The notes below the pieces were generated by a model. That model saw only the letters and a list, made by a program, of their open reading frames with translations, did not search any database and was not told the origin of the DNA. From Erythrobasidium yunnanense (Eukaryota; Basidiomycota; Cystobasidiomycetes; Erythrobasidiales; Erythrobasidiaceae), in assembly GCA_001600175.1 (NCBI GenBank), contig BCJC01000001.1:3209652-3273651 (forward strand): a stretch of 64,000 bases of DNA, written 5' to 3'. The number at the start of each line of letters is the position of its first letter. Position 1 is the stretch's first letter. Below are positions 20,159-30,722 of this stretch, one piece after another. The translations under genes were made by a program, and so were the position numbers.

Positions 20159-21552
20159 ATGGCCATCACACCGCTCGTTCTGCGAGCCTCTTCAGATTCT
20201 GAGTACCCTTCAAGCGTCTCCGTGCACCCTGTCGCTATTGCAAGTATACTCGACCATCATTTGCGACGTCCGAAAACTGCAGGAGGAGTCGACAGCGAGG
20301 GCAATGCCAGCGAGCAGGATAGAGTTATTGGAGCGTTGATGGGCACAAAGACAGAGGTAAGCCTCAAGAGCAGCCCTGCAGGTCCCGCAAGAAAGGACCA
20401 ATTTGAAATCCCAAGAATTTCGAACTCATGCTGGGCTGGCGCAAAGAAGAAACCAATGCTTATGCATGCAACGTATGACCTTGTCTACAGGCTGGCGAAG
20501 TACAAGTGCTATCTGCTTTTGGCGTTCCTTTTGGCGAAGTCGACGGAAAATTGCTGCTGGACACCGACTCGCTCAGGCAGCAACTAGACATTGTCGTTCG
20601 AGCATCTCCCAAGCTGAGCGTTGTGGGATGGTAAGCGGCTAGCATGAGGTATAACGTCCAGAGCGTCAAGCTGATCCGTTGCTTCTAGGTATGCGACGCA
20701 TCCGGACCTTAACTCTTGGACGCCCTTGATCCACGATGAATACGCAAGCTTAGCTAGTTCCTCATCTCCTGCACCTTCTCCCCTCATAGCTTCTTCCTCT
20801 ACTTTCGCGCCTATTCACCTTACTGTCGATGTCAAGACTCTAGCCGTCAAAGCATATGCAAGCTCAAGACTTGGATTGAGTGTAGACTCTGCAAACCGTA
20901 CTTTTGTGCCTCTCAAGACCGAGTTGAAGGTTGCGAAGGGCGAGCAGGGCGGGCGTATGTAACCTCTGACTGCGATAGTATCGCGAGCCAGATTGACCCT
21001 TTTATTACCGCAGTGGACGTTCTTACGCGGCACTCTGCACCTACTATCCGTACAGACAGCTCGGCGAGTCCTGCGACTCAACAGCTCGTAGCTCCTCTTG
21101 TCTCGCTGCAAGGCATGCTACAGGAAGTTTCCAGCATGATTGAGAACGTGTTATCGTACGTTCGAAGCGTCAACGAAGGATCTGCTGCAGGGAGTGCCAA
21201 GATTGGCAGATATTTGCTGGAAACATTGGACTCGGTCCCTTTGGCTTCGTCATCAAGGGCGTCCTTTGACGAGGATTTCAACACACACCTTGCTGTAGGT
21301 CATGATGACGCGTCCCCTTGATTTTTTGATTGTTTGACTGACTGTGTTTCGCCCTTTTCCCATTTTCTTCGTTCAAAACATGCCTTCTAAACAAATCTAT
21401 CTAATGCACTGCGCTATATGCATTACCACATCTGATCTCCTTAGGATCTTCTAATGGCATCATACTTGGCGAATGTGGTACGAGTCAATTTGGAAGTCGC
21501 AACGCGTGCTTCTATGCTGCATGATGCGAGATTAGCACCACGTCAGGCTTAG
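20159..21552 (+). CDS. TIF35F: Eukaryotic translation initiation factor 3 subunit F
   Basis: An MPN-domain subunit of eIF3, which joins mRNA and the 40S ribosome in translation initiation. Five exons (20159-20356, 20491-20630, 20689-20954, 21014-21294, 21445-21552) give 330 aa. The domain opens with VSVHPVAIASILDHHLR and RVIGALMGTK. LSVVGWYATHPDLNSWTPLI and IHDEYA mark the active-site face. The JAMM His-x-His and Asp are not preserved, so a metalloprotease function is unlikely. The C-terminal helices (QQLVAPLVSLQGMLQEVSSM, and HLADLLMASYLANVVRVNLE) match the eIF3f tail. The related CSN6/Rpn8 families are less likely because of that tail. The symbol is descriptive only. Confidence 0.85.
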
Positions 21553-22802
21553 GCGGCGGCCAGCCCGTTCGTGAGACGAGAAGGAAAGATTAATTCGTAG
21601 ATGTGTGTGCAGCTGTATGAGATAAGAAATTGAGGTCAGGTGGCGGTTGGCTGCAAAGCCGCAGGCGTAAATGGAGCTTCTCGCTTTACAGTATCGAGTT
21701 GCTTTGCAGGCAAAAGACCGGGCGCAAGTTACAACGAAGCCTGGCTGGATATATTGTGAATTTACAAAGTAAAGAACATGGCCTTTGCCCTTAGTAGGCT
21801 CATTGCGAGACTCCTGCACAGCAGGCTGTATCTATAGCACGTTCGCCATAGACGCTAGCCCGCTTGCCCAGTACCCGACCAAGAACAGCATTCTTTATCA
21901 GATAATTTAAGTTTTGTGGGCCGACTTGCACTTGCCGCCAAATGCATCGCGTCGTTCGACGGGTGAACCTAAAAAAACAAGCATACTATAGTTGCAGCAC
22001 AGAGTTCAGATGTTCGAGACTTCGGAAACTTCTTAGAGTTGGCAACCTGTCGAATCAACTCCGCGCGATCTGCAAAACAAAAGAGACAGCCACCTTTTGC
22101 TTTGACATTGAACAAAAGACACACCCTTCCCGGCATACGGAGTCCGAATCTTCAATAATGCATCTCATGTCTGACAGCACCGACAGTGACAGGACCCTTC
22201 ACTTGTGACAGCACTCTTGCCGAACATGCCTCTGGAATTACAGGTCTATCATGAGAACACCTTCCGTCTATGCAGGAACGGCGCTCGCCCATCTCTCTCC
22301 GCCTCTGCTCCTCTTTCATCTCTGAACTACGCACGGGATCGCCATAGGTCACTTACCTTACACTTGATTTGACATCTGCATACACACGGCACAGCGCAGC
22401 CACCGAAAGACCCGCCTAAGCTGCTCAGCAAGCATTCACAGTGCGACCCGGAAGCATACAAGGCACGTCGCAGTCACAGCCCAGAATCATCCGCAGACGG
22501 TGTATCGTTCAGTGAAGAAGCTGTCAGTCAGTCAATCTCGTTCATCGGGGATGGACTACGTACTCCTCGTCGCGTAGCCGAAGATACTGAGTTGTATTGC
22601 GCCTCAACCAGGCCTACGCTTGCCAATCAGTTCTGGCGCTCGTCAACAATACTCGAGATGCTCACAAATACATCTCGATTCTCTACCAAAGCCTGATTTG
22701 CGGGCTTTCTAGCCTTCATTCGTAGCTCCACTACTTTAAGCTGCAACAAAGCAGACCACACTCTGAAACGCGAGAAGAACCTTCATTCGAGGGAGAGTAG
22801 GA
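21553..22802. promoter_or_regulatory. Long upstream region of the WOPR regulator
   Basis: A 1.25-kb stretch without a convincing gene, the longest gap in the window. It holds an ATCAGATAA at 21897-21905 (within the near-palindrome TTATCAGATAA) directly followed by TTTAAGTTT at about 21906-21914. There are also scattered small open frames with no codon bias. It may include a long 5' leader, as is usual for WOPR genes. Confidence 0.45.
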
Positions 22803-24421
22803 ATGCAAAGCAATGTCAGTATGGGAGGGCTGTCTGGCCCTGCCGATACGGAAGACCTGACTACCTTCTGGGGTTACATCGCAACGGTGGAGGATGCTAT
22901 GCTTCTCATTGAAGCCACAAATAGCGGCATCTATCAGCGCGTTACTGGCCGACTCCACCCACGAGAGTCGATCTCGATTCGTTCAGGAGCCGTGTTCGTC
23001 TTTGATGAGGAGGAATCCAAGGTTAGAGAGACCAATTACAGCACGGCAGTGCCCTGCTGATAAATCTTGATGCATAGATGAAGCGCTGGACCGACAAGCT
23101 ACTCTGGTCGCCGTCACGTCAAGTTGGCAATTTCTTCGTATATCGCCGTACGTCTGTTTCCAATGCCGTGCCCGATGTCTTCCCCTTACGACTACTCCCT
23201 CAGAGATGGTGACGAAGGTTCCGCGGGGCACCCGGGTCAAGGACATTGAAGCCATGTCACTGGCCGCTCAAGGCGGAACAGCCCCACCAATCGATCCAGA
23301 AGTACAAGCCGCAGAGAGGCAATACGTCGGGTCTCTTACATCAGGACCGCAATATCCTCGAGACGGTCTAGTCAAGAAGGCATTGGCGATCGGCACTCTG
23401 CACGTCGTATCGTACTTCACTCTCGACGATGTGATGAATGGTAGACTTCCAACACCCTCTCAATCCCCCGAACTACAAGGTTTGGCCGTCTCACCCCGGT
23501 TGGAGAGTATGGCAAACGCATCCCTACCTGAACCTTCTGCAATACACGCCAGCTACCAAGCCTATCCAACAGGTCTTCCGACAGGTGTTTCCTCAAGCAG
23601 ATCGTTCTCACCATATAAGCCTATCGCCAGTCGCGCTTCAACATCACCTAGCTTTCCATTGATGCCTTTACGAAGCGATTCTCATCGTTCTCATTCTGTC
23701 CCTAGTATGGCTCCGCGCTTGACTGGTCCGTATCAGGCTCAACAAGGTATAGGCTACATCTGTCTCTGGCATATATGCTTGCTAATCTCCGTTATTTTTG
23801 CTAGTAAACGCTGCTAGTACGATGCACCTCGGCACAACGGCTCCTGCTGTTCCCTGGGCCAGCCTACGATTGGATCTAGGAGCTGAACAACAGCACGTCC
23901 TACCGCGAAGGGCGTCTGATGCCGGCATAAGTGTGCCTGCTAGCCATATGCCTGGCTCTTATGAAAGCTGGACCTTACAGCAAGCTCGCTTGCCAACCCA
24001 ACAAGCTGCAACCATTCCTGGATTCTCCTCTACCACCTTTCTTCACGCACAACCCCAGCAAGCTTCAGTGCCCCCGCCGTCTGCGTCCTTGGAATTACAA
24101 GGTCTTAATTATCGCCGGACATCAGATTACGGCAGGTCTTTCCCCTCTTCAGCACCAATCTCTTTCGATCGTACAGGTCAACAACCGCACAGGATCTCAT
24201 CGCTGGGATTGGTGTCTTCTGGAGGCTATTCACCTCCGTCGGACATGTTGCACGAGCTGTACCTACGGGATATGGAACGACAAAGACAGCAATGGGTATA
24301 TGTGCCTACTCAGCAAATACCGGATTGGCCATCTGAGCACGTTCCCTACAACTCAGCTACATCCTCCTCATCATATGGACACCAAGAAGCAGCGCACCCG
24401 TATCATCATCATATGCAGTAA
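22803..24421 (+). CDS. WOPR-domain transcription regulator (Gti1/Pac2, Wor1/Ryp1/Sge1 family)
   Basis: These proteins are fungal master switches of morphology, dimorphism and virulence and bind DNA through a bipartite WOPR domain. Exons 22803-23021, 23078-23147, 23204-23746 and 23805-24421 give 482 aa. WOPRa: FWGYIATVEDAMLLIEATNS, GIYQRVTGRLHPRESISIRS, GAVFVFDEEESKMKRWTDK, LLWSPSRQVGNFFVYRQM. WOPRb: DGLVKKALAI, then HVVSYFTLDDVMNGRLPTPS. The remaining two thirds is Gln/Pro/Ser-rich and disordered, ending in a His cluster, like other members. The start is the ATG two residues before a short Ser/Gly leader. The upstream region is unusually long. Confidence 0.92.
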
Positions 24422-24728
24422 ACTTCCAGCCTTTGTAATCAGCAATACCCGTACGTGGGCATAGAGAGTCAGTCTCCGCTAGTGCAAGAAGTAGACGTAC
24501 TGCATCTAGAGGCATAGCATGTGGCATGCAGTTTCGCCCCTTGTAGCATCCTAGTTGTCAGCGGTTGCATCCAGATATTTCGGTGATAGACAGTCTGACC
24601 ATGCACTCGTGAGTCGTAGCCCGCTGTACTACTATCTGGCATTCGCGTCGTGCTTCTCTGCTCCTTCAGCGAGATTTGTAGCCTCTCTATATGTACCATA
24701 GCAACGAAGTTGTGTACATTCATTCGTG
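24422..24728. other. Convergent intergenic region
   Basis: 307 bp between the stops of the WOPR gene and the minus-strand gene. I see only 3' untranslated-type sequence. Confidence 0.4.
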
Positions 24729-25508
24729 CTAAGATTGGTAGATACGGACCCAGTCTGTATAGTCGAAGCCATCTGTAGGTTGCCTACTATCCTGCTGCTC
24801 TCTCGCTTTCCCATCTTTGGGCGTCAAATCTTTCTGTGGTTTATCCAGCTCCAGATGCCGCTTCAGCATTGTCAGGCGGCGCAGCGCATTCTGTCTACTC
24901 GACGAACCATTATCCAGGTCTTTTATCAAGTCCAAGTCCTGCTTAAGCGAGCCGGGCAGACCCCAAACATCGTTCGAATAGGTATTTCGTGTCAAATAGG
25001 ACGTAATTGCCTCTTCGTCGGGTAGATGTAGAAGGTCGAACAAGTATGGATGACTCTCAGATGTGAATGGTGCTGGAGCTGCTGTCTCGGCAGGCAGCTG
25101 GGCCTCGTGCTTCCACCGCTCTTCTTGCCGCTGGGCTAGGAAGCTAAGAGCATCGTCCAGATCATCGAGAGAAACAGATCCAGCTAAGATTTCGACAACA
25201 TCGGCACCATCGCGCGAACGAGGCTTTAGATCATCCGGAGTGAAGCTTGCTGCAGCTATCTGAGCAGCACGACTTTCACTCTTTGCCGAAAGTATGGAGT
25301 CGGCGGCCTGTGGGCCTTCCAGAGCTCCTCCTTGAGCGAAGGCCGCAAATTCGCCATCTCCATGGGATGCAGTCTTGTTGCCCTCTGTCCTGAGATTTGG
25401 TGGTGTCCCGCTGGGCCCTGCCCCGGACAAATCACGGTGCACATTGGCTGCAGCTACTGCTGATGGATTTCGCAGCTCTTGCGGGACTTGCTTCATATAG
25501 TCTGCCAT
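24729..25508 (-). CDS. Hypothetical acidic protein, 259 aa
   Basis: A single uninterrupted frame with ATG at 25508. The first half is Gly/Ala/Ser-rich and probably disordered. The second half is charged and helical: LDDLDDALSFLAQRQEERW, HPYLFDLLHLPDEEAITSYL, LPGSLKQDLDLIKDLD, ending DGFDYTDWVRIYQS. There is no membrane segment or signal peptide. It is divergent from the FHA kinase, with 80 bp between start codons, so the two may be co-regulated. No family is recognised. Confidence 0.6.
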   Translation of the reverse strand: MADYMKQVPQELRNPSAVAAANVHRDLSGAGPSGTPPNLRTEGNKTASHGDGEFAAFAQGGALEGPQAADSILSAKSESRAAQIAAASFTPDDLKPRSRDGADVVEILAGSVSLDDLDDALSFLAQRQEERWKHEAQLPAETAAPAPFTSESHPYLFDLLHLPDEEAITSYLTRNTYSNDVWGLPGSLKQDLDLIKDLDNGSSSRQNALRRLTMLKRHLELDKPQKDLTPKDGKAREQQDSRQPTDGFDYTDWVRIYQS

Positions 25509-25588
25509 AGTGAGCAGAATACGAGGGCGATGAGGAAGAAGGAAATAACGTGAAATCGGGCTTGGCTTCAGGGCAAGCCGGGAAAGCG

Positions 25589-27991
25589 ATGGTTCTTCAA
25601 CGAAGGAAGCGCCTTATTCCTCAGGATGTTGAAGACGGAAATGGCGACTTTAACGAGCTCGTAGCTCCCAGCTGCCAGCGAAAGCGACGCGCGCTAGACC
25701 CGGTCAATCCTGGAAAGTCTGCCGGGCGTCCGACTCCTAGAAGTTTCAGCAAGAAGCCTGCGCTATACAGCATCGTAGAAGAGTCTTCTCACCACGAACA
25801 AGCTGCTGATAGTCCGGAAGAAAAGGCAGTCGGGTACTTGAAAACCGTAGTCGGAGAAGACAAGCACCGTATGAATACCTGTGCAGCTTTTCATAGACCA
25901 TTCCTGAACAGTAATATAGGTATCAACATCTGGCTCCGAGCCGCTGACTTCACAATAGGAAGGCACAGAACAGCCAATCTCGTGCTCCCATCTGCCACGG
26001 TCTCGAATATCCACGCCAAAGTCTACGCAGTGTGTATACTTTTCAGTACTGCAGAACTAGCTGATGTATGCTCCACCAGTGCATCTCCGATACCTCCGAA
26101 AAGTATGCTGTTTACGAGGTAAGCACTAATCGCAACGTGAATTGTCTGCTCTAGCGCTGAGAGACATGTGCGTAGGACCGCTCCTGCAATGGTTCGATAT
26201 GGAATGGCATAAGCTTCATGCAGCAGAGCGTAATTCTCAGTGATCTGGACACAATCACGCTCGGCCCGTACAGTAAGCAGCCATCTCAGAGACAATGGAG
26301 CAACAAGTTAATATAGAGCTTCAGCATTGACATACTACCACAACGCCGCACCCGCTGTCCTACCTGCAGACTCGAAAGTCTCCGCTGCAGCAGGGCCCTT
26401 CGTGGTGGATGGCTACAAGGTCACGGCTCGATCATTAGGATCGTAAGTTCCGCTAAGTACTTTAGATACTCTTGATTGAGCGACCCGATTCAGAGGCACT
26501 TTCTCGGTCGTCCTGCTGGCAATTGACCAAGCAAGCGGACTTCAAGCCGCCTGCAAAGTCATGAAACGTAGCCTCATTCACAAGCATGGCATCCGCGAAC
26601 AGATAGAAATGGAGATGCAGCTCATGTCTCAACTCTCCCACGTAAGTCCAGCATATGATCAGTTTCCCATGCTATTATGCTGAGCGGCCATTCAACCTAG
26701 CCCAACATCGCCTGCTTCCGCCACGCAACTCTGAACAAGACTCACCTGTACATCTTCATGAATTTGTAAGGAGGAGCATCTAAGGAGGTGCCTGCAATTG
26801 AGTGCGTTCCTCTCCTCAGGCTGACTGCTGGAGATCTACATACATATCTGTCCAAGAGGAATAAGATCGAATGCGCAGAGGCAAAGTTCTTACTCTACCA
26901 GATAGCAAAAGCACTACAGGTAACTTCAGCTAAGACTGGTAGCTATTGAAACTAAGCTTGTGCTGCTTGCGCCTTCCAGTACCTACATGACGATCTAGAT
27001 ATAGCACATCGAGGTGAGAATAGTTATTCTTCATGCAGAAACAGTGTGGCAGTCGTCTGAGAGCGCCTTTCTCCAGACATCAAAGTAAGTTCAGGTCACC
27101 CTGGCTCGGGTTGAGATTCACCGTCTTCTGTTCTTCAAGCCTGAGAACATTGTCCTACGTAACCATGGACCATATCCCCATATTCTTCTGTCGTGCGTAT
27201 AACTTTCTTCCTCCCGTGCAGAAACCCCACTTTACTTTATTCTGCAGAGACTTTGGGGCCGCTTGCAAAGTCAATGGCGAGCTACGCACATGTATATCTG
27301 GCACAACAAGTTACTGGCCTCCGGAATGCTACCTATCAGGTAAGGCTTACCTTATACTCCATCTACGCTCAGTCCGTTATTAAGCGAATACTCCAAGCTC
27401 ACGATGGCAAGGCTTTCGACTGCTGGAGCCTCGGCGTTAGCCTCTATCTCATACTCTAGTGGGCAATCTCCCGCAAGCAGGCAAAACTGTACTGACGTTT
27501 GCATCTCCAGTGGCCAACTACCTTTCGTTCCCGATCCACAATCAAAATCGAATAACCAGTCCATTCCTTCACAAGTCAAAAGAAGAGCCTTAGCGGCCGA
27601 GCCATCCTCAGGCGACTTTCGCGTCGCCCAGAGCGTACGTGAAGATGTATACAAAATCCTAGATGAAGAAGAGCTAGAAACCGCCAAGAACGTTTTGTGC
27701 GGTAATTTACTCCTCAAGAACAAGGCCAATGGAGTGTTCGTCGACAAGCATGGTATTTGCCTTCTTCCGCGTATCCTCCGCTGATTGAGCCTGAAGTGCT
27801 TCGTCTTTATATCAACAGCCAAAGATCTAATTCGAAGACTTCTTACTTCTGAACCCAAATCGAGATGCAAGATACGCGAAGTCCTCGAGCATAAATGGAT
27901 TGACATGAATCGCAGCGATCTTTGCACTGTTTACGCCAAGATGGTCGTAGCCAGCGAGCCAGGCCCCTCACGAATGCCTGAAATGCTATAA
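25589..27991 (+). CDS. FHA-domain Ser/Thr protein kinase (Chk2/Rad53/Cds1-like)
   Basis: An FHA domain binds phosphothreonine and the kinase is of CAMK type, the layout of DNA-damage checkpoint kinases. Start ATG at 25589 (MVLQRRKRLIPQD); the first exons are 25589-25868, 25920-26029, 26080-26118, 26176-26272. FHA: DFTIGRHRTANLVLPSATVS, NIHAKVYA, YEDRSCNGSIWNG. Kinase: LGSGTFSVVLLA (Gly loop), ACKVMKR (ATP Lys), HPNIACFRHA, HRDIKPENIVL (catalytic loop), SDFGAAC, GTTSYWPPE, DCWSLGVSLYLIL. An insert of about 90 residues separates PFVPDPQ from AKDLIRRLLTSEPKSRC. The HRDIK motif is assembled across an 8-nt microexon at 27077-27084. DFGAAC and WPPE replace the usual DFGLA and APE. Confidence 0.85.
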
Positions 27992-28218
27992 AGCCGAGTA
28001 CTCACACTACACAATAGCACATAAATTTACAAATAGAAGACACACGCCCAAGAATCTGAAACTCTCAGCCTCTCCACCACGCAAACTACACAAAGCTCAG
28101 AGCCTTAAACATTCAATACGAAACGTCACGAACCTGTAGCAAAAGAGATCAATGAGCTAAAGGAGTATTCGCATCAAATGTTCCGGGCAAATGTAAATTA
28201 TTCGCTTTTCTAGTTTGG

Positions 28219-30301
28219 CTACAGAGTCACAGCATCCCTGATTACGACAAGCTCCTTTTCGCATAAAACCGCAATATCTAGTGATTTTCCAGACCGCCTG
28301 ATGGTGGCTGCCCCCAGTATTGCACCGGCTGACGGGTCGGCCAGACTGATTACCTTTTGTTTGGCCGTCTTGGCTTTTGATCCCGGAGGCGGTGGGTAGT
28401 ATAGATATGCGTTCATCTTTGCAGTTTGCATAGAAGAGTATGATGAGCTGGCATTGGTGTTCTGGCTGCCGACCGGAGATCCTGACTCTAAAGCTATGCA
28501 CAGCTTGTCGCTGCTGTGGTAGACTTGGACAACATCCCGCTTTGAAGCAAGCACAAAGGCCAGAGCTGGGAAGGTAGATATATGTGTCCATGCCGCTTCT
28601 GACTGGCCGCCCGGCGGACTGAAGAGGAGACCGTCTACATCGTGCTTGACAGCAACCGTCGTGTCTTTCTCCCGAGCTTCTCCGTATGCTTGCGGAAGCG
28701 GTAGAGAGACCACTTCTGCCATCTCTGTTTGCAAGGCAGATAGGCTGGGAGATCCGCTGATATCGTCGATCCAGGTGAATTGCACGCCTCTGCCTTCGTA
28801 AATCTCCGACATGTCCACTTCTTCATCCATTTCGTCACCCAGAAGGCTACTGCGCTGCTGCATTGCAGCCATTCCGTCATTCGTAGCTTCTTGGGTGAAT
28901 TTTTCCAATGCCTCTGTGATCTTCGCGAGTTCCGAGCGGTCCAGCGTCTCTTCCACGTTCAAGTATCGCTTCTCTAGCTCCGCATTGTCATCTTGCTTGA
29001 AGACATGCGGCCAGCGTGTATCTTCGTGTTTCTTCTCCAGATGTAGCGAGAGCAATCCGTACTTTCCCTGGGTTCCTCCGACCTTCTCCCAAGTCCAAGT
29101 AGAGATACCAGCATCGATATCGCCCCAGAGCTTGGCTGACAATGGCTTAGGCAGTTCTTGCTCTTTCGCTTTGCCCGAGCTAACAACCATAGAGATGATG
29201 TTCGGCCGGAAGATTATCTTGATGTCTTTTGCAGAAACAGTGGAAGGAAGAGGGAAGACTACTGTAAGAGAGTCTGACTGTTGATTCCAGGAGTAAGGCG
29301 GAGGGCGAGTGTCTGCATTGCTCGCCATGACCGTTGCTTCCTCTCCCATGCGAGGCACGCCGACTGTCTCGTGATCGACCTGCTCGCTACTGCCTAGAGC
29401 ATCATTTCCGGGCGGCGGAGCTGTTGCATTTGCTAAGCGATATTGACAGCTCGACCCGAGGCAGCACCTTTCGCCAACGAAGGCTGCGTGAAGCGGTAAA
29501 TCTGATCCACGCAGAGACAAAGTACTCTGTAGAGGACTGCTATCCGTCTGCGCTGATGCGGGTGCAAGCGGTATGCGGAGCACATCGACCTGGAACTCTT
29601 TCGCTTTTTCAGAGAGTCTTGCTGATGCCGAAGCGTTGCCAGACGGAAGGACACTTGATGAGACTACCGCTATGACAGTATCTTCATTGAGCCGAGCGCA
29701 GTGTAGTCTGAACGGGATAAGGGAGCCCATGTCGGATACGAAGGCGTGACTTGCTTGAATCGCCTTGCGCTCGACGTCAACGATATACAGACGACCAGCG
29801 CCATCGGACGCTGCCCATATGCTGCCTCTTAGATGCCTTGCGACCGGATACTCTGCAGGAAAGGATGACGATGATGCGGAAGCCTGACCGATAGGCTGAG
29901 GCAGCGTGCAGATACTGATTGGTGCAGCAATATTCTGTCATCATATTTCAGTCACATCGCTTTTCCTCGCTAAAGCACAGCTACCTTTTCGGCAGACCTA
30001 CTTGACTGAGTTCCGCGAGCCAGAATACGCCTTCACCATCGATCCAGGCAACAGCATTACTCGTTCCAGCAGCAAGATGATTCCATTTGGCTCTGTTTCG
30101 CGCTTCTTTGTAGCCTAATCGCAGCTCTGAGGCAGGTCCAGTAGCCAGCATTCTGCCAGGAAGAGCGCCATTCCGAGCGAACTTGATGCGAAGCTTGTGC
30201 TCTTCTTCTTCATCATCGTCGTCAAAGCTCAGCTTGTAGCTTTCAAACTTCGCATTCTGCAGCTCTCGTTTCGGTGCCCACTGGCTGGCGCGAGGAGGCA
30301 T
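28219..30301 (-). CDS. NUDCD1: NudC domain-containing protein 1-like (CS domain)
   Basis: CS-domain proteins of the NudC group act as Hsp90 co-chaperones; NUDCD1 family members also have a beta-propeller-like N-terminus. Exons 30301-30002 and 29934-28219 give 671 aa. It begins MPPRASQWAPKREL and has an acidic patch (FDDDDEEEE). The CS domain sits near residues 280-370: PPPYSWNQQSDSLTVVFPLP, KDIKIIFRPNIISMVV, KLWGDIDAGISTWTWEK, KYGLLSLHLEKK. The C-terminal half holds propeller-like strands and ends CEKELVVIRDAVTL. Intron ends are GTAGGT..CAG. Only the CS domain is diagnostic. Confidence 0.8.
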
Positions 30302-30722
30302 GAGTTGCTACAACAACAAGCAAGCGGAGGGACTAATGTGTATCGAGTAGCTAATCAAATGCTGATGTGCTCTTACTACAAGCCTGGTGGCCCGTGCTAG
30401 ACGCTGAAAGCCATGATAGGCAGGCGCAGTGCTTTTCCAGCCGCAATCCCTGAAGCATGTAATGATGTACTGCCGATACAGTCTTCCTGTTCCTGCTATC
30501 TGACGCACTCCGGCCAGTCGGATTCTGATCTGGACTGGCTGGGTCGCCGACCCATACTATTCTGTTTTGGCTGAGTTCTTTGGCTGTCGCCAACTTGGGA
30601 GTATCTCGAGAAACCTGTAGCAGTACACCTCAAGAGAGTCTCTGGCTAGACTCGCGCTGGTCGCCCTGCCCTTCCCATTTCTTCAAGCTTCTGCGTCAGG
30701 AACGCCAAGAACAGCTTTCACG
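30302..30722. other. Divergent intergenic region
   Basis: 421 bp between the divergent starts of the NUDCD1-like and LRR genes. A small minus-strand open frame (30351-30593) has no convincing homology or codon bias. Otherwise I see nothing. Confidence 0.4.

Noticed and set aside
30351-30593. Minus-strand open frame of 80 codons upstream of the NUDCD1-like gene
   Set aside because: No codon bias, no recognisable protein, and it lies in a divergent promoter region.
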